Source: an uncultured Verrucomicrobia subdivision 3 bacterium
GTDB taxonomy: Bacteria > Verrucomicrobiota > Verrucomicrobiae > Limisphaerales > UBA11358
Assembly (NCBI GenBank): GCA_903847285.1
Contig: CAINDH010000136.1
Span: forward strand, 9,986-73,985
DNA: 64,000 bases
Direction: 5' to 3'
Shown here: piece after piece, positions 25,696-34,086 of the stretch
Layout: every line of letters starts with the position of its first letter
Position numbering within the stretch: position 1 is the first letter of the stretch
Program-made: the position numbers and the translations under genes
The notes under the pieces: model-generated
The model's input: only the letters and a program-made list of their open reading frames with translations
What the model was told of the DNA's origin: nothing
Database searches by the model: none

Positions 25696-27084
25696 ATGAC
25701 ACGACTCAGGCGAAATAGGCAGTTCAACCAGATTCGGACATTGATTCTAGTTTTGGCAGTGGTGCTGCCGATGTTGTGTGCAACTCGCCTCCTCGGGCAA
25801 ACTGAGGACGATGTCGGCTATCGCAAATCATTTTATCAGGAGGATGGCGACCGGATCCATGTCGCTACGGACAATTGGCAGTTCAATGTCGGCTTGCGAA
25901 AAAATATCCGCGTCAGTGGTAACGTGGTGCTGGACGCGATTACTGGGGCAACCCCGAATGGTGCGCCGCCCCAAAGCCAATGGCCGTTTCCGAGCTATGA
26001 AAAGTTTTATCAGACAGCCTACGCGGACACCTACAAGAGCCAATACAACTTGTTCGTTTCACAAAATGCGGCTCAGGTGGATGCGGGATTTTGGACTCCT
26101 CAAGAATTGACTAACTATGCCTCTCAGTTCGCGAACTCGGTCGCGCCAACGGTGGCATCGAACAGTGCCGCGTCCTCATTTCAATCGTTGACCAACAACC
26201 CGAATTATCGCCGCAACAAAGTTCCGCTCTCGGAAATGCACGATCGCCGCACGGCGTTTTCCATTCAGTTGCCGATGACCTTTGGCAACCATGAAATCAC
26301 GCCCTCGTTTTCCTACAGTGAAGAGAGTGACTATATCTCTTATGGGGGCGCACTAAATTATTCACTGGCTCTGAATGAAAAGAACACGTTGCTGAATGCC
26401 GGTTGGTCGCACAATCAGGATAATGTGCGAGATGATGTATTCCAGTGGCAGGACAAGATGACGGATGATTTTTTTATCGGGCTTATTCAGCTCTTTGGTC
26501 CCAAGGCTTACCTGACCGTGAACGCTTCGATGGGTTTTTCGCACGGCTACTTGAACGACCCGTATCGCGGCGTGATCGCCGCGACAAATTTTGACCAGAC
26601 CAACCCGGATGACCCGGAGCTTTTCCCAGAGAGTCGTCCGCGTCATCGCAACACATATATTCTCTACGCGTCATGGACACAGTTCATCACCCCGTTGAAC
26701 GCTGGTTATGACCTGAGCTACCGTTTTTTTCACGACACATACGGCATCAACGCCCAGACAATTCAGTTGGATTGGCATCAGAAGATCGGCAAGCAACTCG
26801 TCCTCTCGCCGACGTGTCGCTACTACTACCAGAATGCTGCGGATTTCTATTACGTGCTAATTCCGGACTTCAACAACAAGCCGAATTTTTATTCTGCGGA
26901 CTATCGCCTCTCAGAATTTGACTCTTTCGCCGCGGGGGTGACCTTGAGCTGGCGTTTTCACAAGCACCTTTCACTGGACTTGGCCTATATGAGATACTGG
27001 ATGGCTGGGTTGGATAACAAGACCTCGCAAAGCGCTTATCCCAACGCGAATATTTACTCTTTCGGCTTGCGCGGCTGGTTCTGA
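25696..27084 (+). CDS. DUF3570 outer-membrane beta-barrel protein
   Basis: 462 residues with a signal peptide (hydrophobic [14 protein letters not shown], cut after LLGQ). The start of the mature protein, with [15 protein letters not shown] followed by a strand pattern and [19 protein letters not shown], is characteristic of DUF3570. The rest alternates polar and aromatic strands such as [19 protein letters not shown] and ends with an aromatic strand ([10 protein letters not shown]), as expected for an outer-membrane barrel with a C-terminal Phe. It is the first gene of a tight run with a thioredoxin-like protein, a DUF4266 lipoprotein and DsbD. DUF3570 and DUF4266 are commonly neighbours; their molecular job is not established. 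Spacing to the next gene is 17 bp, so cotranscription is likely. Confidence 0.87.
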   Translation: MTRLRRNRQFNQIRTLILVLAVVLPMLCATRLLGQTEDDVGYRKSFYQEDGDRIHVATDNWQFNVGLRKNIRVSGNVVLDAITGATPNGAPPQSQWPFPSYEKFYQTAYADTYKSQYNLFVSQNAAQVDAGFWTPQELTNYASQFANSVAPTVASNSAASSFQSLTNNPNYRRNKVPLSEMHDRRTAFSIQLPMTFGNHEITPSFSYSEESDYISYGGALNYSLALNEKNTLLNAGWSHNQDNVRDDVFQWQDKMTDDFFIGLIQLFGPKAYLTVNASMGFSHGYLNDPYRGVIAATNFDQTNPDDPELFPESRPRHRNTYILYASWTQFITPLNAGYDLSYRFFHDTYGINAQTIQLDWHQKIGKQLVLSPTCRYYYQNAADFYYVLIPDFNNKPNFYSADYRLSEFDSFAAGVTLSWRFHKHLSLDLAYMRYWMAGLDNKTSQSAYPNANIYSFGLRGWF

Positions 27085-27101
27085 AAAATCCTGACAAATA
27101 T

Positions 27102-27599
27102 ATGAAAATTAAATTCCTGAAATTGCTTCCGGTGCTTGCTCTGATGGTTGTCACGCAAACGGCCTCTGCCGGGCTAAAAGTTGGCGATGCGTTTCCCGAT
27201 TTAGCTGGGTTCAAACTTGAGGGCAAACTTCCGGACGCGCTCAAGGGAAAAATTATCATCGTAGATTTCTGGGCCTCGTGGTGTGGTCCGTGTAAGGACT
27301 CCTTTCCCGCGATGAACGAATTGCAGAAAAAATACGCTGACAAGGGCGTGGTCATCATCGCTGTGAACGAAGATGAGGAAGCTTCTGACATGAAGGATTT
27401 TCTCAAGGACAACCCGGCGGGCTTCACCGTCGTCCGCGACATCGGCCAGAAGTTGGTTGGCGTGGCTGGGATCGGAACCATGCCTGGCTCATTCATGATT
27501 GATGCTGAAGGCAAAGTAAAGTTTGTCCATACCGGCTTCCACGGCGCGGAAACGCGGAAACAATACGAAGCAGAAATTGAATCGCTCCTGAAAAAATAA
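27102..27599 (+). CDS. TlpA/ResA-like periplasmic thioredoxin-fold protein
   Basis: 165 residues with a signal peptide ([17 protein letters not shown], cut after ASA). The thioredoxin fold is plain: [14 protein letters not shown], then the redox motif [21 protein letters not shown], and the cis-proline loop [10 protein letters not shown]. Such proteins reduce periplasmic disulfides using electrons passed on by DsbD or CcdA. That fits the operon, where dsbD is two genes downstream and only the DUF4266 gene intervenes. The natural substrate could be the cysteine-containing DUF4266 lipoprotein (4-bp gap after this gene) or the Ig protein at the operon end; this is inference from position. Confidence 0.93.
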   Translation: MKIKFLKLLPVLALMVVTQTASAGLKVGDAFPDLAGFKLEGKLPDALKGKIIIVDFWASWCGPCKDSFPAMNELQKKYADKGVVIIAVNEDEEASDMKDFLKDNPAGFTVVRDIGQKLVGVAGIGTMPGSFMIDAEGKVKFVHTGFHGAETRKQYEAEIESLLKK

Positions 27600-27603
27600 T
27601 TTT

Positions 27604-27834
27604 ATGAAGGCAAAGTTTGTTCGCCTCACGTCTCTCGCTCTGCTGGGCGGTGCGGTGTTTGCGCTGGCTGGCTGCGAAACGGTGAAGCCGTGGCAGCGCA
27701 AGACGCTGGCCGATTATACCATGCGCGGCGACCGTGATCCTATCGGCGACGGCATCCTTGAACATGTGTTTTTTTCCCGTGAAATGGCCGCTGGCGGTAA
27801 AGGTGTTGGCGGCGGCGGTTGTGGTTGCAACTAA
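27604..27834 (+). CDS. DUF4266 small lipoprotein with C-terminal GGGGCGCN
   Basis: 76 residues. The N-terminus carries a lipobox (VFALAGC) so Cys would be lipid-modified after signal peptidase II cleavage. The short mature part has the DUF4266 pattern: VKPWQRKTLADYTM, then DPIGDGILEHVFFSREM and an extreme glycine-rich end GGKGVGGGGCGCN with two cysteines. The length and ending are those I associate with this family. It lies between a thioredoxin-like gene (4-bp gap) and dsbD (2-bp gap), so translation is probably coupled. The terminal C-G-C looks like a metal- or cofactor-binding site or a redox target, but no function is proven for the family. Confidence 0.86.
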   Translation: MKAKFVRLTSLALLGGAVFALAGCETVKPWQRKTLADYTMRGDRDPIGDGILEHVFFSREMAAGGKGVGGGGCGCN

Positions 27835-27836
27835 AG

Positions 27837-29459
27837 ATGAAGCTTCATCCAAGCATTTTGATTTTGTTGGCTGCGATGTTGGCTGCGACGAATCTCTTGG
27901 CTGCCGACCCGCTGCCTACGCGGAGCCCGTTTGGCATCGCAATTATTCCCGCGACCAACGCTGCGGGCGTAAAAATTTTACGCGTAGATTTTAAGATTCC
28001 CACCGAGTGCGTCCTGTATTTTGATCGGCTACATTTCCGCACAGTGACGGGTGACGAAGTGGAACCGCTAAAAATTCCCAAGCCGCTTTTGGAAACGGAC
28101 AAGGTCACCGGCAAGGAGAAGAAGGTTTATGAGCAGGATTTTTCGGCGGAGTTGAAGCCGGCGGATTTTCCTGCGCGCAAGGTAGCTGTTAAATTTCAGG
28201 GCTGCACCAACGCCGCCTGTTTTTTTCCTGAAACGCGCACGTTCGCACCGGATGATGCTGGGAACTACGCGGAGCTGGATGACGCCGTTAATAGTCTAAA
28301 GTCGGTTGTCGGCGTAACATCTGTAGATTGGGACAAGGAGCTGAAAGGATTTAAAGTCAAAGGTCAACAGACGGGTTATTTGGGTCAGTCGGAGTTCGTT
28401 TCATTTCTCGATCACTCTCTAGCTGGCCAAGCGATTAGTCAGTTGGAGGCATTCGCTAACAAAGATGTGTTGCCGATGTTGCTGCTGATCATTTTCGGCG
28501 GGTTGCTGCTGAATTTCACACCGTGCGTGCTGCCGATGATTCCGATTAATCTGGCCATCATCGGTGCGGGCAGCGTGGCGCAATCACGGCTGGAGGGTTT
28601 TCGTAATGGATTGTTTTATGGAGCCGGCATGGCTTTGGCTTACGGGGCGCTGGGCGTGGGCGTGGTGCTGACGGGGGCGAAGTTTGGCGCCCTGAATTCC
28701 TCGATGTGGTTCAATATCTCGATTGCCATCGTGTTCGTCGTGATGTCGCTGGGAATGTTTGACGTCATCCACATTGACCTCACTCGCTTTAGCAGCGGAA
28801 GCGGTCCGACGGGAGTTTCCGACAAAGGGTTGTTTGTAAAACACCTGCTGATCTTGTTCATGGGTGTAATGTCCGCGCTGCTTGCGGGCGCGTGCGTAGC
28901 ACCGGTGGTGATTTCCGTGGTGCTGCTGGCGACAAATTTTTACGCGGAGGGAAATCCAGCGGGACTCCTGCTGCCATTCCTGCTCGGAGTGGGTATGGCG
29001 TTGCCCTGGCCTTTTGCCGGCGCAGGACTTTCCTTTATGCCCAAGCCGGGAAAGTGGATGGTGCGAGTGAAACATTGTTTCGGCGTGGTCATCGTGGGCT
29101 TTGCGCTCTACTACGGAAACCTTGCGTGGAACGCTCACAAAACGACACAGATGATCGCCTCCAAGAATACCGCCACGCCAGCAGCGGCGGTGGAATCGGA
29201 CGGCGAACTGTTACTGGCCATCCGCCAAGCACGCGATAAAAACCAGCCGTTGTTCGTGGATTTTCATGCAAGCTGGTGCAAGGACTGTTCGGCGATGGAC
29301 GAAACGGTGTTCAATCGCGATGAAGTGAAAAAACATTTGAAGAATTTTGTCTCAGTGCGCTACGCCGCCGAGAAACCGGACGCCGAGCCAGCGCGCGCGT
29401 TGCTAGACCATTTCAACATCGTAGGATTGCCTGCGTATCTAGTGCTTTCTGCGAAGTGA
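27837..29459 (+). CDS. dsbD: Thiol:disulfide interchange protein DsbD (cytochrome c biogenesis-type transmembrane reductase)
   Basis: 540 residues from ATG 27837, which follows the upstream stop by 2 bp. Three parts are visible: an N-terminal periplasmic domain (about 20-190) with a cysteine pair in GCTNAACFFPETR; a central membrane domain of about eight spans (about 205-440) with the two essential cysteines in FTPCVLPMIPINL and AGACVAPVVISV; and a C-terminal thioredoxin domain with FHASWCKDCSAMDE. DsbD carries electrons from cytoplasmic thioredoxin across the inner membrane to periplasmic partners. All three redox pairs appear present. The protein is slightly short at the C-terminus, ending right after the cis-proline segment GLPAYLVLS, which removes the last helix of the thioredoxin fold. 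The likely partner is the TlpA-like protein upstream. Confidence 0.93.
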   Translation: MKLHPSILILLAAMLAATNLLAADPLPTRSPFGIAIIPATNAAGVKILRVDFKIPTECVLYFDRLHFRTVTGDEVEPLKIPKPLLETDKVTGKEKKVYEQDFSAELKPADFPARKVAVKFQGCTNAACFFPETRTFAPDDAGNYAELDDAVNSLKSVVGVTSVDWDKELKGFKVKGQQTGYLGQSEFVSFLDHSLAGQAISQLEAFANKDVLPMLLLIIFGGLLLNFTPCVLPMIPINLAIIGAGSVAQSRLEGFRNGLFYGAGMALAYGALGVGVVLTGAKFGALNSSMWFNISIAIVFVVMSLGMFDVIHIDLTRFSSGSGPTGVSDKGLFVKHLLILFMGVMSALLAGACVAPVVISVVLLATNFYAEGNPAGLLLPFLLGVGMALPWPFAGAGLSFMPKPGKWMVRVKHCFGVVIVGFALYYGNLAWNAHKTTQMIASKNTATPAAAVESDGELLLAIRQARDKNQPLFVDFHASWCKDCSAMDETVFNRDEVKKHLKNFVSVRYAAEKPDAEPARALLDHFNIVGLPAYLVLSAK

Positions 29460-29484
29460 ATCCATACTCGAACCTATAAATAAT

Positions 29485-31401
29485 ATGAAAATCAGACTGA
29501 TCCAAACGTTATCCTTGTTTTTGGCGGCGCTGCTGCAAGTCGCGCCTATGTTGCGTTCGCTGATGCCCGCACAGAATGGTCTTGCGCCTTCCGCTTGGGC
29601 CATCGTCCTGAAAATCGGCGTTGGGGCCGTCGCGCTAATGGGTTTTGATGCGGTATCGCAAGCGTCGAGCATTTCCATCTCGCCGCCGAACGCCACTGTG
29701 GGGCAGCCATATTCCGGCACCATAACCTATTCCGGCGGACACTCAGGCTCCGTTGGCTCCATGATGATGTCCAATATCTGCCTAGGTAGCTCGAGCACTT
29801 TTTTTGATGGGTTGTCTATTGTCTACGCTGGCGCCAACAAGGCAACCGTCACCGGCACACCAACGGTGACCAACACTTACTCGTTCTCGCTGAAAATTTT
29901 CGACAAAGTCAGCTGTGGTAGTGGCAATAATGATACACGGGCAACGGCTCTTGTCATTGGTGCAGCTGGCGGTGGCACTGTGGCCCCGACTCAGCCATTT
30001 ACTGCGGCACCACAAAACACTGTGGCCCAAGTGGGCACCGATGTGCAGTTGAGCGGTGGCACTTCAGGCAATCCAGTCCCGCAATATCAATGGTGGCAAA
30101 ATCAGGTGGCGATTCCCGGAGCCACCAACTCCATCTTGACCATCACCAATGTTCAATTGACCAACGCCGGACAATATGCGCTGACGGCATCAAATGCCGC
30201 CACCGCCGTCAGTTATACATTTTTGCCTAAGTCCCTTTGCTATCTATCCGTCTGCATCACTGGTGGGACGAATTATACGGCTTACAATTATACCAACTAT
30301 GCCCCAGCAGGCGCAGCTTTGACCATGTTCAGTCTCTTGACTAACAACACCTCGTCCACCACCAATATTTATACTTGGTATCTGAACCAAGGCAGCACAG
30401 CTATCAGCGTTAGCAATACGGTGCCAATCGCGGCCAATTCGCTCACCCCCAACAAGGGCGGCACCTATACCGTCCGCTTGGATAGCACCAATTCTGGCGG
30501 ATACATTGTCACCAACCAACAATATGACTCCTATTGGTCATACGGGTATTTGCCGGCGTTCACGAACCAACCGCCGGCCTCCACCAACGTGAACCCCGGC
30601 TCATCGGTCATCCTTTCAGTGGGTGTGCGCGGTAGCTTGAACGTCACCTATGCTCCCGTGGTCTATACCACCAATGCCAATGTGCCTTGCGCCTTCTGGT
30701 ATAAGGGTAGCAGTTTAGTCGCATCACAAGCACTGGTGCTTGGCCCGACAAGTGGAACGACCTATTCGAACTCAGCGGTTACCACCACCTTGACCTTAAA
30801 CAGCTTGGCGGTTGGGGATTCCGGTAATTACACGGTAGTCATCACAAACTTCTGGGGCAGCATCACCAGCAGCCCGACCGCGCTTACCGTCGCCTCGCCT
30901 TCATCGCCGCCAGGTTTCGCGGTCCAACCTCCCGCTGCCTTGGCATTGCTGGCTGGACAAAGTTCGGCCATCAGCGTGACCGTGACGGGAACGCCACCGT
31001 TGATCTACCAATGGCGCAAGGCTGGAATCAATCTCGCCAATGGCGGCGTTTACGGTGGCGTGTTCACCAATGTGCTGACGCTGACTGGAGTGACAACGAA
31101 TAATAGTGGCTCATATACTCTGGCGGTGACCAATTCATCCGGAGCGGTGACCAGCAGCGTCACTGTTGTGACCATAGCCTTGCCGCCGCAGGTTGGGGCG
31201 GTATCGGGCAGTCCGGGCACCGTTCAGTTCAGCGGCAGCACTGTCACCGGTCTGACTTACGTCGTGCAATCCGCCACCAATCTGTCTTCGCCTGATTGGT
31301 TGCCGGTTTTCACCAATAATACCGGAGTCGGTGGCACAATCAATTTCAACACCAATACCACCAGCGGCCCGATCAAATATTACCGCATCTTGTTCCCATA
31401 A
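29485..31401 (+). CDS. Secreted Ig-like domain protein with FYR-type C-terminal tail, last gene of the DsbD operon
   Basis: 638 residues. The N-terminus has two hydrophobic stretches (about 8-24 and 39-56), an unusually long export signal or a signal plus anchor. A cadherin/Ig-like opening SSISISPPNATVGQPYSG is followed by a region with two cysteines, then Ig-like domains at about 172-250 and 395-560, identifiable by the repeating D-S-G-N-Y-T-V-V-I-T-N type strand. The tail (567-638) ends KYYRILFP and matches the tails of the giant proteins. It starts 25 bp after dsbD on the same strand, so it is probably cotranscribed with the redox operon. Its cysteines may be clients of that system, which is inference. 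No catalytic motif is visible. Confidence 0.8.
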   Translation: MKIRLIQTLSLFLAALLQVAPMLRSLMPAQNGLAPSAWAIVLKIGVGAVALMGFDAVSQASSISISPPNATVGQPYSGTITYSGGHSGSVGSMMMSNICLGSSSTFFDGLSIVYAGANKATVTGTPTVTNTYSFSLKIFDKVSCGSGNNDTRATALVIGAAGGGTVAPTQPFTAAPQNTVAQVGTDVQLSGGTSGNPVPQYQWWQNQVAIPGATNSILTITNVQLTNAGQYALTASNAATAVSYTFLPKSLCYLSVCITGGTNYTAYNYTNYAPAGAALTMFSLLTNNTSSTTNIYTWYLNQGSTAISVSNTVPIAANSLTPNKGGTYTVRLDSTNSGGYIVTNQQYDSYWSYGYLPAFTNQPPASTNVNPGSSVILSVGVRGSLNVTYAPVVYTTNANVPCAFWYKGSSLVASQALVLGPTSGTTYSNSAVTTTLTLNSLAVGDSGNYTVVITNFWGSITSSPTALTVASPSSPPGFAVQPPAALALLAGQSSAISVTVTGTPPLIYQWRKAGINLANGGVYGGVFTNVLTLTGVTTNNSGSYTLAVTNSSGAVTSSVTVVTIALPPQVGAVSGSPGTVQFSGSTVTGLTYVVQSATNLSSPDWLPVFTNNTGVGGTINFNTNTTSGPIKYYRILFP

Positions 31402-31525
31402 CACGGGAGATTCACGCGAACGTCAGTTGCGAGAACAGAAAACTTGTCGGGGGTCGTTGAGCCTGGAAAGTGTGATTAAATTTTCTTTAATCCATTTGCC
31501 GGGGCATCCGCACAATAACGGTTAT

Positions 31526-31588
31526 CTCCGGAAATAATCCGGTTATATCTGATGCAAAATATCCGGCGATTTCCCGGAAGTATCCCGG
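31526..31588. repeat. Array of CCGG-core motifs with 11-bp spacing
   Basis: Five (T/C)CCGG motifs start at 31527, 31538, 31562, 31573 and 31584, so the steps are 11, 24, 11 and 11 bp, close to whole helical turns. The array lies about 140 bp upstream of the cyclic-nucleotide-binding gene and 125 bp downstream of the Ig gene. It could be a protein-binding array; chance cannot be excluded. Confidence 0.35.
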
Positions 31589-31726
31589 TAATTTACTCTT
31601 TGCTGAATTTGCACTTTTTCATCGTTCTCACCTCCATCTTTTGCGTGGAGGGTCAAATTCGGCTGCTTTGATTTGCGGTTGGCAAAAAAACTTTGCGCTC
31701 GGCTCGCGGCTCGCTACCGTTGGTTT

Positions 31727-32218
31727 GTGACTTCGATACTTGATTCTCTCCAAGGCCACGAACGGCGGAACTACGAGGTTGGCCAGCTCGTTATTCATCA
31801 GGGCGAGGAAACCGGCGCGCTTTATTTTCTGATCGAGGGCGCGGTCGACGTTTTGAAAGACGACGTTCGCGTCGCGACGGCTTCGCAGCCGGGATTGGTC
31901 TTTGGCGAAATGGCCGTGCTGCTCGGTGGTGCGCATACGGCTTCGGTGCGCGCCATGAAGCCGTGTTCCTTTTACATCGTGCATCAGCCGCGCGAACTGC
32001 TCAAATCATCGCCCGCGCTCTGCCTGCATATCTCCGAGCTACTGGCCCGCCGTGTGGATGCGCTCAATAAATATCTCGTGAACGTGAAGCACCAGTTTGA
32101 AGGCCACGATCACATCGGCATGGTGGATGAAGTTTTGGAAGCGCTCATGCACCGGCAACCGAGCGCACGCATCCGCCCGAAGGAATCAACCATTCGCAAC
32201 GGTCAATTGCCGGACTGA
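31727..32218 (+). CDS. Cyclic nucleotide-binding (CRP-like) domain protein without DNA-binding domain
   Basis: 163 residues from GTG 31727; a TTG at 31673 would add 18 residues. Residues about 5-115 form a cyclic nucleotide-binding domain: VGQLVIHQGEETGALYFLIEG with the beta-roll turn, then the phosphate-binding-cassette-like VFGEMAVLLGGAHTASVRA, close to the cAMP-binding G-E-x-x-x-L-x-x-x-x-R-x-A-x-V pattern though the Arg position is replaced by His-Thr context, so binding of cAMP is uncertain. A helical tail follows, but no helix-turn-helix is seen, so this is a stand-alone sensor and not a CRP regulator. Its 3' end overlaps the convergent phosphoesterase gene by 33 bp. No partner gene is obvious. 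Confidence 0.82.
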   Translation: MTSILDSLQGHERRNYEVGQLVIHQGEETGALYFLIEGAVDVLKDDVRVATASQPGLVFGEMAVLLGGAHTASVRAMKPCSFYIVHQPRELLKSSPALCLHISELLARRVDALNKYLVNVKHQFEGHDHIGMVDEVLEALMHRQPSARIRPKESTIRNGQLPD

Positions 32219-32917
32219 CTGGCCTTCGAGCGAAATCCATTCCGCCGTCATCGCTTCGAGGTCAACGACGATGTAAGTCGGGCACGGGCCGATTTGTTTG
32301 CCGGGATTGAAGACCCAGGTCTTGCCGATCTGATCCACCCACGCGCCATCAGGATAGAAGGGTGAATTGTGGATGTGTCCGCTCAACACCATGCTGGGCT
32401 GGAAGCGTTTGATCCATTCCAACAAAAATTCATCGCCGCCGAATTTTTTTCCTGTCCAGCAAACCGGCGAACCTGCCGGTGGGGCATGATGAACCCAGAT
32501 CCATCGGTCTTTCACTTTTTGCGCCTGCTCCGCGAGCTGGGCTTCCAGCTTGGCGCGTGAATCCGGCCCATCCCACCACGGACAGATGGTGATGAGCGCG
32601 TCGGGCAGTTGCAGACTGTCGCCGTCTACGAACAATCCTTCCGCCCGCGATTCCTGAATCCAGTGAGCAACAGATTCATCTGCCGCGCTGCGCGAATCGC
32701 CGTCGTGATTGCCGGAGCTGACGAGCAATCGTGTCTTCTCTCGGATGCGGGCGAGATATTTTTCGACGACGACAATCTGCACGTCGAAATCCAGGCTGGA
32801 AGCGAGGTCGAGCAGGTCGCCGCCGATGATGATGGGATCGTAGTTCGCGGCATTGGCAACCAGCCAGTCGAACTGCTTGAGCGCGTAATGGATATCGGCG
32901 ACAAAAAGCATCCTCAT
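32186..32917 (-). CDS. Calcineurin-like metallophosphoesterase
   Basis: 243 residues from ATG 32917, chosen because the phosphoesterase fold starts at once (MRMLFVADIHYA); an in-frame ATG at 32995 would add an unrelated lead. Metal-site motifs in order are D-I-H, GGDLLD, SSGNHDGD, VHHAPP and SGHIHNSPF, which together make the two-metal centre of this superfamily. Substrates in the family range from phosphoproteins to cyclic dinucleotides and nucleic acids, so a precise reaction cannot be given. No signal peptide is seen; it is probably cytoplasmic. The 3' end overlaps the cyclic nucleotide-binding gene by 33 bp on the opposite strand, and the 5' end is divergent from a lipoprotein gene. Confidence 0.88.
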   Translation of the reverse strand: MRMLFVADIHYALKQFDWLVANAANYDPIIIGGDLLDLASSLDFDVQIVVVEKYLARIREKTRLLVSSGNHDGDSRSAADESVAHWIQESRAEGLFVDGDSLQLPDALITICPWWDGPDSRAKLEAQLAEQAQKVKDRWIWVHHAPPAGSPVCWTGKKFGGDEFLLEWIKRFQPSMVLSGHIHNSPFYPDGAWVDQIGKTWVFNPGKQIGPCPTYIVVDLEAMTAEWISLEGQSVRQLTVANG

Positions 32918-33056
32918 ACTTGTGCGCGAAGTATGCGGAAACAAATCCGGTGCGTCCACGTTCAAACTGCCGGTGCCAAATTTATTATTGCCCACGCTCC
33001 AAACCTACGGATAATCGGTAGCATTAAGGAATGACCGACGATACGCACAGCCAGCT

Positions 33057-34076
33057 ATGAAAACTATTTTACCTGTTTTTGCCGCCACCGTTTTAATTTT
33101 CACCGGCTGCAAAAGCACCGACTGTGACACTTGCTCCAAACCGGCGGCAACCATTTCACCCGTTGCGCCCATCGTTGCGAGCGTGCCCGCCGCCAATCCC
33201 ATTCCGCCGCGCGAGAAAGATCCCGGCCTGCGCAAGTCCACTTACATCCCGCGTGTTTATCCGGTGGACGAACGCGGGTTCTCGCCCGTGGACAAGGCGC
33301 TCGCCAAAGCCTACGCCCGCGAGGACCTCGTCACCAACGACGTCGAAGGCGCGCTGAATCCGTTCGTCCTGAAAGTCATCGCCGGCTATCCGCTCGACGG
33401 AACGTATCAGTATCATTGCAGTTGGAAGCCGTGGGAATACGACATCTACAACGGCGTCACGCAGGATCAATGGTATCGCGGCATGGTCGTGGCCAAGGCC
33501 TATCCCGACGGCTCGCGCGTGAGTTATTGCTGCGGCTTCACGTTTGAAGTTTTCATCCGCGCGATGAAGCTCCGCAACATTCAGTCCGGCCTCGAACCCG
33601 AAGATTTCAACGGCATGACCTTCGGGGATCTCTTCAACGCACTTCAGTTCTGGTATATCGAGGGCAAAGGCGATTCCGAAGCCCGCGCCGTGACGAGCTA
33701 TGGTTTGGGCAGGCGCGTCGACAATTTTGAAGAAGCCCGCCCAGGAGATTTCTTGAGCTACAGCAGCACGCCCGCTGGTGGTCACGCGGTGGTTTTCCTC
33801 GGCTGGCTGCATGATTACGAGGTCGACACCAACAAGATTTCCGGCTTCAAATATTTTTCTTCCAACCTTTCCGGCAACGGCCTCGGCTACGCGCAGGCAC
33901 ATTTCAGCGATTGCACCAAGAACGGTCACGGCGTCTTGCGCAACTACGTCAACATTGCACACGTTGGCTCCATCAAGGATTACAAACCCTTCAACCGCGC
34001 GAACATCATCCAGCGCAACGCCTACGCACCTACTCAGCCCACACGCGTGATTTACCTCCCCTCCCCGACGAAGTAA
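33057..34076 (+). CDS. Lipoprotein with NlpC/P60-like cysteine-hydrolase features
   Basis: 339 residues. The N-terminus MKTILPVFAATVLIFTGC is a lipoprotein signal with lipobox IFTGC, followed by a proline-rich linker to about residue 65. Further on, SRVSYCCGFTFEVF (about 150-163) supplies a candidate nucleophilic cysteine in the position of the NlpC/P60 motif, and PGDFLSYSSTPAGGHAVVFLGW (in two parts, about 226-247) supplies the P-G-D and G-H-x-V-x-F features with the catalytic His. NlpC/P60 enzymes cut peptidoglycan peptides or related amides, so a cell-wall role at the outer membrane is plausible. The similarity is by motif only; the exact family is not recognised. The ribD gene starts 11 bp after its stop. 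Confidence 0.65.
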   Translation: MKTILPVFAATVLIFTGCKSTDCDTCSKPAATISPVAPIVASVPAANPIPPREKDPGLRKSTYIPRVYPVDERGFSPVDKALAKAYAREDLVTNDVEGALNPFVLKVIAGYPLDGTYQYHCSWKPWEYDIYNGVTQDQWYRGMVVAKAYPDGSRVSYCCGFTFEVFIRAMKLRNIQSGLEPEDFNGMTFGDLFNALQFWYIEGKGDSEARAVTSYGLGRRVDNFEEARPGDFLSYSSTPAGGHAVVFLGWLHDYEVDTNKISGFKYFSSNLSGNGLGYAQAHFSDCTKNGHGVLRNYVNIAHVGSIKDYKPFNRANIIQRNAYAPTQPTRVIYLPSPTK

Positions 34077-34086
34077 GCTGTCGGCA

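Noticed and set aside
8479..31398. PEP-CTERM sorting signal
   Set aside because: The tails have no Pro-Glu-Pro motif, no hydrophobic helix and no terminal basic cluster.
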